The notes: generated by a model from the sequence alone, not told the origin. DNA of 64,000 nt from Vagococcus fluvialis bH819 (GCF_900163795.1 NZ_FWFD01000018.1:1-64000), one strand, 5' to 3'. Counted from the first letter of the stretch, positions 15,034 to 23,297 are shown. Program-made: numbers and translations.

Positions 15034-15051
15034 TCTATATAGAACGTAAAA

Positions 15052-15084
15052 AAAGACCAACAGCCCGCCAGCTGTTGGTCTTTT
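15052..15084. terminator. Shared bidirectional terminator of the toxin/antitoxin RNAs
   Basis: A 13-bp stem AAAGACCAACAGC / GCTGTTGGTCTTT (15052-15064 with 15071-15083) with A run on the left and T run on the right, so it ends both the toxin mRNA and the convergent antisense RNA. Confidence 0.9.
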
Positions 15085-15090
15085 GGCATT

Positions 15091-15110
15091 AATATCATGC
15101 ACTATCTCTT
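15091..15110. repeat. Direct repeat copy 2 of the par-like locus
   Basis: AATATCATGCACTATCTCTT, 17 of 20 bases identical and in the same orientation as copy 1 over the toxin start. Confidence 0.7.
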
Positions 15111-15125
15111 TGTAAATAAATTATA

Positions 15126-16309
15126 TCATATATATTTTAAAATAACCAATTTGTTACTTTTTCAATTTAACAAACTCTCCCCTACTCATTTGATAAGCAG
15201 CATTATATTTAGAATTTACACAAATATATATAGTGAAAAGTAGCTGGTATTATAAAAGGCAATTAGAGAAATCGCAACGAACTATAAACTATTGACAAGT
15301 GTGTAAATATAAGAACGAACACAATATGTATTTGTTCTGTTTGATCAATTCAAAATGGCTATAAAGGTGCTACTTTTATTGCAATATTTACCATGCCCTC
15401 AACCCCTAAATATGAATTTGTTGAAGGTATTGGGGTTATATTTAGTTTGTCATTAGTATTGAATTACAGTCAAAAACTTTTTTATAAATTATAAAATATA
15501 AATTGTGATTTATAAATAACAATTTGTAAATACGTATATTCAAAATAAATCTTTAGCTGCCACACTTTTTGCAATATTACCGAAATATTTTTTTACTTTA
15601 GTATAGGGTTGATTCTTTAAACTCTTCCTAATGAATAATCTTTTTTTATTTATAATCTGTAAATAAACTTACTATAGTCTTTAATTCATTGATAGAGAGT
15701 TGTGCAACTAACATCATTACTAAGAACGGTCCTCATTCCTATAAATTTACTGATTACTTAAGTTACAATTGAAAACTATTTTTTTCTGGGTTATTTATAA
15801 TTAGCATCAAAATTTAACTAATTTCTCTATTTTTTGATTAAATTAGGTGCTGAGAGAATGATTCTAATGCTTTTAAATTATTTAGGATTGATAAATCTAT
15901 TTAAACCTTTTAATAGTGAACTATCAAAGTCAATTGATTTTTAATTAGTAGAAGTTAGAAATGAGTTTTTTTATAAAACACTTTGATTAAATTATAAATA
16001 ATGAATGGGAACTCAATCATATTATATCTTAAACAATATCTTGACGTACTATTACTGATCTGATTTTTGGAAAAAATTATATATTTTTAGTTTAAATGAT
16101 TATAATTTATAATTTACTTTTTATAATTTATATTTTGTAAATTATAAAATTGGTTTTAAAATATTTTTTCACCTTTTAGTAGGTTAAGTAGGACTGCTTG
16201 ATTTAATATTTTGGAAACTTTGTTATATTTTACAGCAAATATAAATCATAAAAAGTAAATAGTACTATATTAATTGATTATCAACTTTAATTATTAGAAA
16301 GGAGATTTT
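15126..16309. other. Long AT-rich gene-free region with centromere-like repeats
   Basis: No gene was found over about 1.2 kb. It contains two clusters of related AT repeats built on ATTTATAA / TTATAAAT: one at about 15480-15535 and one at about 16095-16155. The same words recur at 16310-16339 and upstream of parA. The region probably carries parS-type binding sites for the adjacent ParA/ParB system, and perhaps remnants. Confidence 0.5.
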
Positions 16310-16339
16310 ACAATTTATAAAATATAAATTATAAATTGT
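16310..16339. repeat. AT-rich palindrome next to parB (candidate parS site)
   Basis: ACAATTTATA at 16310-16319 and its complement TATAAATTGT at 16330-16339 bracket AAATATAAAT. Related words occur on both sides of the parA-parB operon. Confidence 0.55.
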
Positions 16340-16340
16340 A

Positions 16341-16370
16341 AAAAAAGAAAGCCTTTAAGCTTTCTTTTTT
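16341..16370. terminator. Terminator at the end of parA-parB
   Basis: The stem AAAGAAAGC / GCTTTCTTT around the parB stop codon, with a U tract on the minus strand (A run 16340-16346) and a T run on the plus side. Confidence 0.75.
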
Positions 16371-16735
16371 TTCTCGATTTTTTTCTCTAATTTAAATTTT
16401 TCATTTTCAATTTTTCTAGATAAATTTTTATCATAAATTTGTTTCTCGTCATAACTAAATCTACTAGTTCTTTCATGAATAAGCTCTTCTAAAAGCTCAT
16501 ATGTATAATCATTATCTGTAGTATCTAATAATGCCATATATTCACACCAAACTATTGCAGGAATTCCAAGTGATTTGTTGTTCGTTTTTAAAATATCTTC
16601 TTCAACGGTAATATTACTTAATAATTCTTTATTTCCAGCAGTAAAAGCGCTTTGTGGTTCAGGAACTTCTTTTCTCTCTTTAGAAGGTTTTCTATTTTTA
16701 TTAAAACCAGCTACTTGTTTAGTATTATTATTCAT
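16355..16735 (-). CDS. ParB-like centromere-binding protein (PrgO/RepC type)
   Basis: A 126-residue protein encoded six bases after parA. It is small, lysine-rich at both ends (KNRKPSKERKE; EKKIEKKKKA), with a helical core (LGIPAIVWCEYMALLDTTDNDYTYELLEELIHERTSRFS). Size, charge and position match the second gene of enterococcal pheromone-plasmid partition operons (RepC of pAD1, PrgO of pCF10), which bind repeats beside the operon. The adjacent AT-rich palindromes at 16310-16339 and in the parA upstream region are the likely targets. There is no canonical ParB HTH or CTPase motif, as expected for this small type. Confidence 0.72.
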   Translation of the reverse strand: MNNNTKQVAGFNKNRKPSKERKEVPEPQSAFTAGNKELLSNITVEEDILKTNNKSLGIPAIVWCEYMALLDTTDNDYTYELLEELIHERTSRFSYDEKQIYDKNLSRKIENEKFKLEKKIEKKKKA

Positions 16736-16741
16736 TTTTCA

Positions 16742-17650
16742 TTATTCTCCTTCAAACATCATTACTCTTTCTAAAAAGTTTATTGCAAGTGGTTCAAAAA
16801 CTTCATTATATGCTTTTTCATCCCAGTATGTATCTGTGTTTAAACCAGTCCTAGGTGTTGTTTGAACTCTTTTGGTAAATGGAATGATCTTATTAAAGAA
16901 GTTTTGTTCTCCAAACATTTCAACAGCATCATCAACAACTGTTGTATCAATTGACCCTTTACTTAAGTGGTTTGGCAAAATACCAACTACTTCAGTTTCT
17001 AATCCAAAGTTCTCTATTAATGGAGTTAATTCTTCATTAATGTAATCTTTGACACCATCTAAACTATCAGGTTGAGTCTGAAAAGCCATGATAAGATAGT
17101 CAGATGCGTAAGTGGCATTTCTAGTAAAGTCTGACATTGTTGGCGGTGTGTCAATCAAGATAAAATCATAATCATTCTTTATTGGAGAAATTAAATTTTT
17201 AAAAACACTAATTCTATTTTGTTCAACTTCTAAGTAATTAGAATCTAAACCTTCTATTGAATCGCCATATAAACGTGTTAAATACTTTGGAAAATTTTTG
17301 AAGTCGATATGTGAAGGTATGCAATATAAATTATCAATAATATCTACTACCAAACCGCTTAAATCCTTTTCTACTATACCAGCCATCATAGTTTTTTCCA
17401 AAATGTAAATATCATCATCATCTGAGTAATAGTTTTTTGTTAATAACATGGTCTTAGTGGTATTTGCTTGTGGATCAGCATCCACTACCAAAACTTTAAA
17501 ACCCAGTTTTGCTAGAACGTAAGACAGATATCTGATAATAGTTGTTTTTCCAACTCCACCCTTTGAATTTGCTACTGTTACAGTAATTGGTCGTTTTAAT
17601 ACATTTCTGTAGTTTGTAATTGTTTCTAAATATTCAGCATTAATTTCCAT
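16742..17650 (-). CDS. parA: ParA-family partition ATPase (PrgP/RepB type)
   Basis: A 302-residue ParA/MinD-type ATPase with deviant Walker A SKGGVGKTT (residues 29-37), Walker A' VLVVDADPQANTT and Walker B FILIDTPPTMSD. It lacks the N-terminal DNA-binding extension of type Ia ParA, so it is the short type Ib form used with small centromere-binding partners. It should move plasmid copies over the nucleoid together with the small protein encoded just downstream. Ribosome site GAGGAGG precedes the ATG. The upstream 150 bases hold repeated ATTTATAA words (17665-17795), probably both operator and centromere. Confidence 0.92.
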   Translation of the reverse strand: MEINAEYLETITNYRNVLKRPITVTVANSKGGVGKTTIIRYLSYVLAKLGFKVLVVDADPQANTTKTMLLTKNYYSDDDDIYILEKTMMAGIVEKDLSGLVVDIIDNLYCIPSHIDFKNFPKYLTRLYGDSIEGLDSNYLEVEQNRISVFKNLISPIKNDYDFILIDTPPTMSDFTRNATYASDYLIMAFQTQPDSLDGVKDYINEELTPLIENFGLETEVVGILPNHLSKGSIDTTVVDDAVEMFGEQNFFNKIIPFTKRVQTTPRTGLNTDTYWDEKAYNEVFEPLAINFLERVMMFEGE

Positions 17651-17659
17651 AAATATCCT

Positions 17660-17800
17660 CCTCGGTTATAAACTATAAAATGTAATTTATAAAATGCAAT
17701 TTATAAAAGTTGTTTATATTATTGTACCACTAACGTTTTTAATGTCAATTACAATTTATATTTTATATTTTATAAATTGTAAATTATAATTGAGAACCCG
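17660..17800. repeat. AT-rich repeat cluster upstream of parA (candidate centromere/operator)
   Basis: Two groups, 17665-17712 and 17748-17792, are made of the words TATAAAATG, ATTTATAA and ACAATTTATA in both orientations, similar to those at 15480-15535, 16095-16155 and 16310-16339. They surround the expected parA promoter. Confidence 0.55.
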
Positions 17801-17930
17801 TAAAATGTTTACTTTTTAAGAAAAATACGATATTTTGTTAGTGTGAAATACTTTTACTAGTCAAAATGATTAGTAAAGTAGAGCTTTACAAATATTTTTT
17901 TTTAGTATAGATTTAAAACCAAAATAAAAA

Positions 17931-18022
17931 AACTTAGACAATCAGAACGGGAATTCTGTTTTTCTAAGTTCAATTACTTTTTTACGGTTCTTTGGAAGAA
18001 CTGCTATTTATCTATATTTATT
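17931..18022 (-). ncRNA. Candidate countertranscript RNA controlling rep (RNAIII-like)
   Basis: On the minus strand a promoter TTGATT (18057-18052)-N17-TATTAT (18034-18029) would start an RNA near 18022. It contains a hairpin GTTCTTCCAAAGAAC and ends at a second hairpin AACTTAGA...TCTAAGTT (17970-17931) followed by a T-rich run. This is the layout of RNAIII of Inc18 plasmids such as pIP501, which pairs with the rep leader and favours attenuation. Length about 90 nt. Confidence 0.6.
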
Positions 18023-18062
18023 ACACTGATAATAGCAATTTTTTCGAAAAAAATCAAGGTAA

Positions 18063-18110
18063 AAAGGCTTATTTCCTATACTCTTTTTTAAAAAGTAAGC
18101 CTGTTTTTCC
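18063..18110 (+). promoter_or_regulatory. Rep leader hairpin (AGGCTTA ... TAAGCCT)
   Basis: AGGCTTA at about 18066-18072 pairs with TAAGCCT near 18099-18105, followed by GTTTTTCC. It lies between the countertranscript gene and the terminator hairpin, and could be part of the antitermination/attenuation switch. Confidence 0.5.
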
Positions 18111-18119
18111 AATTTTTTT

Positions 18120-18162
18120 AGAACCGATTCATCTTTTAAGGGATGAGTGGGTTCTTTTTTAG
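18120..18162 (+). terminator. Attenuator hairpin immediately before rep
   Basis: A 14-bp stem (18120-18133 AGAACCGATTCATC with 18142-18155 GATGAGTGGGTTCT, two wobble or mismatch positions) followed by six or more T, ending 11 bases before the rep ribosome site GGGAGG. A terminator here only makes sense as a transcriptional attenuator in the rep leader. Confidence 0.85.
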
Positions 18163-18185
18163 GTTTTAGAAGGGAGGATATCAGG

Positions 18186-19697
18186 ATGTCGCAAGCTGAA
18201 AAATTAATTGAATTGATCGTTAAGAACGGACTAACAACGTACAAAACTAAAAATAGTCGTCATAAATATATTCAAGAAACACCAGTTGTTAAAGACAAAC
18301 AGGGTGTTGTCTTTGGATTTCGTACCAAAGAGCATATGACTGATTCAAGAGGGTTTATCATGAGTTCATTGGAAAGTGTTCTTGAGAATCAAGAGAAATT
18401 ATCACATTGGACTCCTAATATTTTCTCATACGGTGGTTACCACAAACAATCTGTTTATGGCCACTCTGAAGATAATTTAATTCGTTTGAATTGCTTTGTT
18501 TTAGATGTTGATACGAACAATCCTAACTTTTTAAATGACTTGATGATAGCAAGTATTGATACAGACGAACTACTACCAACAGCTATTTTAAAAACACCTA
18601 AAGGCTACCATGTTTACTACGTGCTGGAAGAACCGATGTTTGTTTCATCTGCCAATAATTATAAATCATTAAACGTGGCTAAGTTGATCTCAAGCAACTT
18701 ACGACGTTCTTTTGCGGAACAATTACCTGGTATCGACGTGACGTGTAATCACTTCGGTATCTTTAGAATGCCTACAAAACAAAACTTGATTCACTTTGAA
18801 CCAAACTTTGTTTATTCGTTTAAGCAGCTAATGAACTGGTCCATGAAATATCAGGACAAAATTAGTTTTGAATTCACTTTAGATTTAAAGAAAAAGGCAA
18901 AAACTGTCAGACAAGTTGACGAATCTTGGTATAGAGAACTAATGAATACAGCCAAAATCAGAGGTAACAAGGGAGAAATAGGGCGAAATAACACTATTTT
19001 CACTTGTTCTTTGGCTTGCTATTCAAGTGGTTTGTCTTTTGAAGAGTGCTACGATGAAATGGATCAGTTTAATTCTGAGTTGAAAGACGTTAACGGTCAT
19101 TCAGCTAGTTTAAAAGATTCTGAAGTGGTAAAAATTATTAAGTCTGCGTACAGTGGAAAATACACTGGAGCAAGTAAAGAGTTCATTCAGGAATTGCTTA
19201 GTTTGTATACTGGTTCAACTTATAATCCTAGCGTGCGTCAGAATGGCCGTGTGGCACGTGAAAAATGGGTAAAACACGCAAAACCTAGAGAAGAAAGACA
19301 AAAATCTCACTACAAAGAATGGGCTGAAGATTTAATTAACTACATCAACGAAAAAACATCTTCCGCAAGACCATATATTCAAACAGACCGAGAAACAATT
19401 TGTAAAGCTCTAGGTATGCCTGAAAGCTCTTATAAAGATTTAATGCGTCAACTGAAGAAAGAAAAACGTCTTTACGTTGAATCAAAACGTGGCCGTAATG
19501 GCTATACAAAATTAGCGACTAAAAAATCTATGGCCGTGACATTAAAAAATAAAAAGCAATTCCTGTTTAATCACTATATGGACGTTCTGAAGCGTTACTT
19601 TGAGGATAGCCCTATGCTAGTTCGATTTGCCAAAAACATTGAATTTAAAGAGACAAGAGACCACTCAGAAATCCTTTTATTTGAGGGAGTTACTTAA
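18186..19697 (+). CDS. repE: RepE/RepS-type (Inc18-like) replication initiator
   Basis: A 503-residue replication protein clearly related to RepE/RepS of pAM-beta-1, pIP501 and pSM19035. Matching stretches include YKTKNSRHKYI, LSHWTPNIFSYGGY, GHSEDNLIRLNCFVLDVDT, LPTAILKTPKGYHVYYVLEEP, VTCNHFGIFRMP and GRNNTIFTCSLACYSSG, and the length is close to the 497 residues of RepE. These initiators melt the origin and start theta replication with host polymerase I. The start is ATG 18186 behind GGGAGG; an upstream in-frame start at 18147 lies inside the attenuator. Copy number is probably set by the leader countertranscript and attenuator. Divergence from RepE suggests a separate incompatibility type. 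Confidence 0.92.
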   Translation: MSQAEKLIELIVKNGLTTYKTKNSRHKYIQETPVVKDKQGVVFGFRTKEHMTDSRGFIMSSLESVLENQEKLSHWTPNIFSYGGYHKQSVYGHSEDNLIRLNCFVLDVDTNNPNFLNDLMIASIDTDELLPTAILKTPKGYHVYYVLEEPMFVSSANNYKSLNVAKLISSNLRRSFAEQLPGIDVTCNHFGIFRMPTKQNLIHFEPNFVYSFKQLMNWSMKYQDKISFEFTLDLKKKAKTVRQVDESWYRELMNTAKIRGNKGEIGRNNTIFTCSLACYSSGLSFEECYDEMDQFNSELKDVNGHSASLKDSEVVKIIKSAYSGKYTGASKEFIQELLSLYTGSTYNPSVRQNGRVAREKWVKHAKPREERQKSHYKEWAEDLINYINEKTSSARPYIQTDRETICKALGMPESSYKDLMRQLKKEKRLYVESKRGRNGYTKLATKKSMAVTLKNKKQFLFNHYMDVLKRYFEDSPMLVRFAKNIEFKETRDHSEILLFEGVT

Positions 19698-20520
19698 TAT
19701 TTTTAAATGGACGAACTGCCAAATACATAATTCTAGAATCCTGTTTGTTGGTTTTAGATGTTTAGAAAAGATATTTATAAAGAGTGAGCCGGTTGCTTTA
19801 GCAACATTTTTTAGGCGAGAGTTTTCCTTAGAAAACGGCTGGTGTACCAGGTAGCTGAAAGCTACAGGCGAGACTTTAGGCTCGTTATGTCTTTTAGTGA
19901 AGTAGCGTTTACTTTAGGATGAGGTTGGAAGTAAAGAGGAATATTTTATTTTATGTTATTAAAGTTAGTTGATGTCATGTTATTTTGTTGCGTGTTGTTT
20001 TAAAATTTAATAATTTTAACTATGGTTAATCTTTTTATTTAAAAATGATTAACTATTTAAGAAATGGGAAAAAAAGAACACGAATTATGCTGTTTTTGAT
20101 TAACTATTAGCGAATTTTTCCGATACTAATTAAGGAGCAGTGAACTTAGCGATTAAGAGACACTTAAAAAACTTTTGTTATTTGAGTGCTTGACTTTAAA
20201 AATGTGGTAGGTTATCTTGTAAACAGGTAATGATTTTGTCGAACTATAAAATTATACAAAAAAAGAGCCCTACCAAAGTCTCGTCGTTGAAGATGTTTAT
20301 CGACATCTTCAAGAGTCATTGACAATGATAGGTTCCAGTTAAGACTAAACTATAACCAGTCTAAACGGAGTTGCTCTTTGATGTTGCAGTTTATAGCCAC
20401 AACATTAATAGTATAACAGATTGACACTTTTTATGTGTATTTTTTCTTTGTATTGATATTCAAGGAATAATGAACATGTGAAAAATGTATCTAATCTATT
20501 TTTGTTGGGGTATAAGCAGT
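19698..20520. other. Gene-free region downstream of rep: presumed replication origin
   Basis: In Inc18 plasmids the theta origin lies just downstream of repE and a single-strand initiation (primosome) site further on. Here about 0.9 kb has no gene but many hairpins: GTTGCTTTAGCAAC near 19793, TAGCTGAAAGCTA near 19851, GGCGAGACTTTAGGCTCG near 19867, and the structured block at 20262-20379. I cannot point to the exact start site. Confidence 0.55.
20262..20379. other. Structured 118-base block (candidate single-strand initiation site or RNA)
   Basis: Outer arms AAAGAGC (20262-20268) and GCTCTTT (20373-20379) enclose a perfect 10-bp hairpin TTGAAGATGT / ACATCTTCAA (20287-20296 with 20303-20312) and a smaller GACT...AGTC hairpin near 20343-20361. 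It has no coding capacity and is richer in GC than its surroundings. A primosome assembly site fits the position; a small RNA is also possible. Confidence 0.45.
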
Positions 20521-20523
20521 GTC

Positions 20524-20564
20524 AGAGGGAGAATTCACGTTTAAGTGGGTTCTCCCTCTTTTTT
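20524..20564 (+). terminator. Rho-independent terminator before the conjugation region
   Basis: A 15-bp stem AGAGGGAGAATTCAC / GTGGGTTCTCCCTCT (20524-20538 with 20545-20559, two wobble or mismatched positions) plus a T run. It separates the origin region from the transfer genes. Confidence 0.85.
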
Positions 20565-20610
20565 GTTTTATTTTCGCTAATTCAAGCCTAGAAAGGAACT
20601 AGTGATATGA

Positions 20611-21030
20611 GTGGCAAAGGGATTAACTATTTCTTGTGAACAGCTTCATCATGTGACAACGGATGTTAAATTATTCAATGGTCAAGTATGGGAAATTAGA
20701 AAAGGTGGCAATGCTTTTCGGTTTACAACTCATTTTGTAAATGGAAATCGTTCGAAACGTGTTTATTTTGAAGCTTCGAAATTAGAAGATATTTTTTCTA
20801 AAATAAAAATCCTTTATGACAAAAAAGGACGCGAAGTTGCTTCTCGTTTGAATGAAAACAGCCGATTGTTAACGACACGTCACAACAAAGTTTGGTCTTA
20901 CGCAAAAAAAGAGCAAAAACAAATAGATCAGGCGTCTATGTTGTATGTGCTGGTTGAAGCAATTAGATATAAAGAATACAAAGAAACCATTCAAAATTAT
21001 TGGGAAATGAACGAAAAACAAATGAAATAA
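20611..21030 (+). CDS. Conserved-looking protein at the start of the conjugation region
   Basis: A 139-residue basic protein starting at GTG 20611, with AAGGA about 14 bases upstream. An ATG four bases earlier is in another frame and closes after ten codons. The family is not recognised. The first half is beta-rich (VKLFNGQVWEIRKGGNAFRFTTHFVNGNRSKRVYFEASKLEDIF), the second half helical and rich in lysine (VWSYAKKEQKQIDQASMLYVLVEAIRYKEYKETI). It has no signal peptide or membrane segment. Its position, between the replication region and the transfer operon, suggests a regulator or accessory protein. Confidence 0.6.
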   Translation: MAKGLTISCEQLHHVTTDVKLFNGQVWEIRKGGNAFRFTTHFVNGNRSKRVYFEASKLEDIFSKIKILYDKKGREVASRLNENSRLLTTRHNKVWSYAKKEQKQIDQASMLYVLVEAIRYKEYKETIQNYWEMNEKQMK

Positions 21031-21440
21031 CTGTAGCAAACAATTGTGTTTGTTACTTGGATATGTTGCTTAGTGTATGAAATTTTAGACTTTTTTTGTT
21101 TGCTAAATTCATTAGCAAACTTAGTTGTAAAGCGTTAATGACAAATGCCTACAACGCCTAATTGAATATTAGTTGGGTTTTAGAACGCCCCTTTAAGCTT
21201 ATCAGCACGGCTACTAAAGAGCTTATCGTAACCAGCAAACAAATAAGACTGGTGTCTGCCGAAAACATAGAAGGATTTGCCATGACCTATCATGATTGAA
21301 TTGATAAGGAGCAAATATTCTGCCTTCTTAGGAGTTAGATTTCTCCGATTGTAAAAATCTTGCGAATGTATTTAGTTCTAACTTTTCTAATTTAGTAAAC
21401 AAAAGGTGTCTAATAGACAACATACAAAAGTATAAAATGT
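21031..21440. other. Gene-free region before the 117-residue gene
   Basis: No supported gene. It contains hairpins GTTTGCTAA-ATTCA-TTAGCAAAC (about 21108-21130) and AGCTTATCAGC...AAGAGCTTATC (about 21197-21228), and short words repeated from the rep downstream region. It may hold a promoter for the transfer operon, but I cannot assign one. Confidence 0.4.
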
Positions 21441-21491
21441 TGAAAGGAGAGAGTTTTTATAAATAGTCAAAATAATTGTAAAACTCTGTTT

Positions 21492-21845
21492 TTGACAGTT
21501 GGAAAAGAAGTAACGTTAACTTTTACAAGAAAGAAAAAAAAGTTAGATCGCTTAGTATCAGTTAATTTAAGCGTTAATAAACTCTATGAACTTATGAATA
21601 ATGGGTTAGTAGATAAAGATGGCTTTTTAGAAATCAGTAGAGTATCACTGTTAACACGAAGTAACTTTAAAACAACTGTTGTGATTGATAACGTGAAAAC
21701 AAAGGCTAACTGTGAAGGAAAAGATATTTTTTTAGATGGCGATTTCCAGTTATTTGTTGAAGAATCGCAATATATAAGCAGGGATGATTTATATGTTTTA
21801 AGTAGAAAAAATAGACAAACTTATGAAAAGGAGTTAAGACCATGA
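21492..21845 (+). CDS. Hypothetical transfer-region protein
   Basis: A 117-residue protein if it starts at TTG 21492. It is probably longer: the frame is open upstream and a strong AAAGGAGA (21444-21451) lies eight bases before an in-frame ATA at 21459, which would add eleven residues (INSQNNCKTLF). TTG 21492 has no ribosome site. The protein looks beta-rich (VTLTFTRKKKKLDRLVSVNLSVNKLYEL; FKTTVVIDNVKTKANCEGKDIFLDGDFQLFVEE) without membrane segments. The family is not recognised. Its stop codon overlaps the start of the next small membrane gene (ATGA), so it belongs to the same operon. Confidence 0.65.
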   Translation: MTVGKEVTLTFTRKKKKLDRLVSVNLSVNKLYELMNNGLVDKDGFLEISRVSLLTRSNFKTTVVIDNVKTKANCEGKDIFLDGDFQLFVEESQYISRDDLYVLSRKNRQTYEKELRP

Positions 21846-21940
21846 ATTTAACAGGATTTGTTATTGTTTATCTAGTGGCTTATGCAGTAGGTAGAGTAAT
21901 TTATAAGAAGTATATCGCTAAGAAAAAGATTGAGAAATAA
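21842..21940 (+). CDS. 32-residue single-span membrane peptide
   Basis: ATG 21842 overlaps the preceding stop (ATGA). It encodes MNLTGFVIVYLVAYAVGRVIY followed by a very basic tail KKYIAKKKIEK. One membrane span with a positively charged cytoplasmic end is typical of small accessory subunits of membrane complexes. It is too short to place in a family. Confidence 0.55.
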   Translation: MNLTGFVIVYLVAYAVGRVIYKKYIAKKKIEK

Positions 21941-22070
21941 GCATTAATAGATGATAATACTATTGTGACGTTGTTATTTATATTAATTAGAATAATGCTG
22001 TTAAACGTTATTCTAAGATAATTAGAACTAATTAATTTTGTTACTTAACTAAAAAATAGGAGTGAGTGAG

Positions 22071-23258
22071 TTGAAAAGATTTGGTAATTTAGGAACTCGA
22101 AAAAAAGCTTTAATAATTGGCGGTTCAGTTATTGTTCTTAGTTCTGTTGGTTTGTTTGGGTTTAAGCAGTATGATACTAATCAACGTGTAGAAGCAGCTC
22201 AAGAGCTATCGACTAAAAATATTGATTTCAAGGTAATTCAAAAAGGTATTGACTCATATGTAATAGAAGATGGATATCTATCTAAGAATGTTTCAAGTGA
22301 CCAATTAGAAAAAAATACTAATCAATTAAAGAAATTAAAAGAATTTTCTAAAGCTGATTATATAGATGATAATGAGCGAAAAGTATTTCTTAAAAAGGTA
22401 TCAGATGCCAATCAACAAGTAGATTTAATAGCTAACAAACTTGATACTCAAAAACAACTCAATGCCTTATTCGAAGGTGAAGTAATCATTGAGAATGAAG
22501 TAAAAACTGATGGAATTGTTAAAGAAGATGTTCAATCAGTGGAGCTTGATTTGAAGGGATTTAAAACAGAAGATGATTGGTTAAAGTCAGTCAAAAAAGA
22601 AATAGAAATAGTAGGTAGTCAAATTAAGTTAAAGTCGGAAGCAACAAAATCTGTCGAAACCTTTTTTTCTCAAGATAAAGTAAAAGAAGGGGTTACTCGT
22701 AAACAATATGATGAAACAGTTAAACAAGTAAATGCAGTTAAAAACCAAAAAGTTCAAGAAAAACTAAAACTGAAACTATCAGAAGTTGACAAGGAATTAA
22801 ATCGTTTAGACAAAGTTGCGAAAGAAAAAGCAGAAAAAGAAGCGAAAAAAACTGGCGGAACAGTAGAGAAAACAGAAGATGGTTCTTATACAGTTGTTCC
22901 ACCTAAAAAAGAAAATGATCAAAATAGTAGTTCTGTAGCTGCACCTAGCGTAAATAATGGGACTCAAAACTATTCATCAACTGAAAACGGCTCTAATGGT
23001 CCAGCAACTAATTATTATAATGAGACACCAACGAATAATAATAACTATTCAAGTGGCGGCCAATCATCAGGCAGTGTGTCGTCAAGTAATGGTGGTTCTA
23101 ATACTAGTAATGGCAAAAATAATTATACAGAACATAGTGTACAAACTAACCCTCTTACTGGTGGAAATGTGTATGGAGGAACTTTAGATAATGTTGATTT
23201 AAACAATTTTGATATTACGGATATGCCAGGTGTGGAATATTACAACGGAAATAAATAA
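22071..23258 (+). CDS. Membrane-anchored coiled-coil protein with Ser/Asn-rich tail
   Basis: A 395-residue protein. TTG 22071 is preferred because AGGAG lies eight bases upstream; GTG 22062 overlaps that site. One N-terminal membrane anchor (ALIIGGSVIVLSSVGLFGF) is followed by a long charged, coiled-coil domain (residues about 40-270) and a low-complexity tail rich in Ser, Asn, Gly and Thr (about 290-395) of the kind that crosses the cell wall. No LPXTG or enzymatic motif. It is likely a surface-exposed structural part of the transfer apparatus or an adhesin-like stalk. A terminator follows directly. Confidence 0.65.
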   Translation: MKRFGNLGTRKKALIIGGSVIVLSSVGLFGFKQYDTNQRVEAAQELSTKNIDFKVIQKGIDSYVIEDGYLSKNVSSDQLEKNTNQLKKLKEFSKADYIDDNERKVFLKKVSDANQQVDLIANKLDTQKQLNALFEGEVIIENEVKTDGIVKEDVQSVELDLKGFKTEDDWLKSVKKEIEIVGSQIKLKSEATKSVETFFSQDKVKEGVTRKQYDETVKQVNAVKNQKVQEKLKLKLSEVDKELNRLDKVAKEKAEKEAKKTGGTVEKTEDGSYTVVPPKKENDQNSSSVAAPSVNNGTQNYSSTENGSNGPATNYYNETPTNNNNYSSGGQSSGSVSSSNGGSNTSNGKNNYTEHSVQTNPLTGGNVYGGTLDNVDLNNFDITDMPGVEYYNGNK

Positions 23259-23297
23259 AAAAGTAGGTAGACGATATGTGGTCTACCTACTTTTTTG
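23257..23297 (+). terminator. Rho-independent terminator
   Basis: A 15-bp perfect stem AAAAAGTAGGTAGAC / GTCTACCTACTTTTT (23258-23272 with 23281-23295). It is the first terminator inside the transfer region, so downstream genes need read-through or a new promoter. Confidence 0.9.

Larger units (their letters stand above)
15052..15113 (-). ncRNA. Candidate antisense antitoxin RNA (RNA II-like)
   Basis: On the minus strand a promoter TTGGTT (15149-15144)-N18-TATAAT (15125-15120) faces the toxin gene. A transcript from about 15113 would run through direct repeat copy 2 and end at the shared terminator, about 60 nt, close to the 65 nt of pAD1 RNA II. Its copy of the repeat is complementary to the toxin start region. 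Confidence 0.7.

Noticed and set aside
19627-19854. 75-codon ORF overlapping the end of rep
   Set aside because: No ribosome site, out of frame with rep, and it runs into the presumed origin hairpins.
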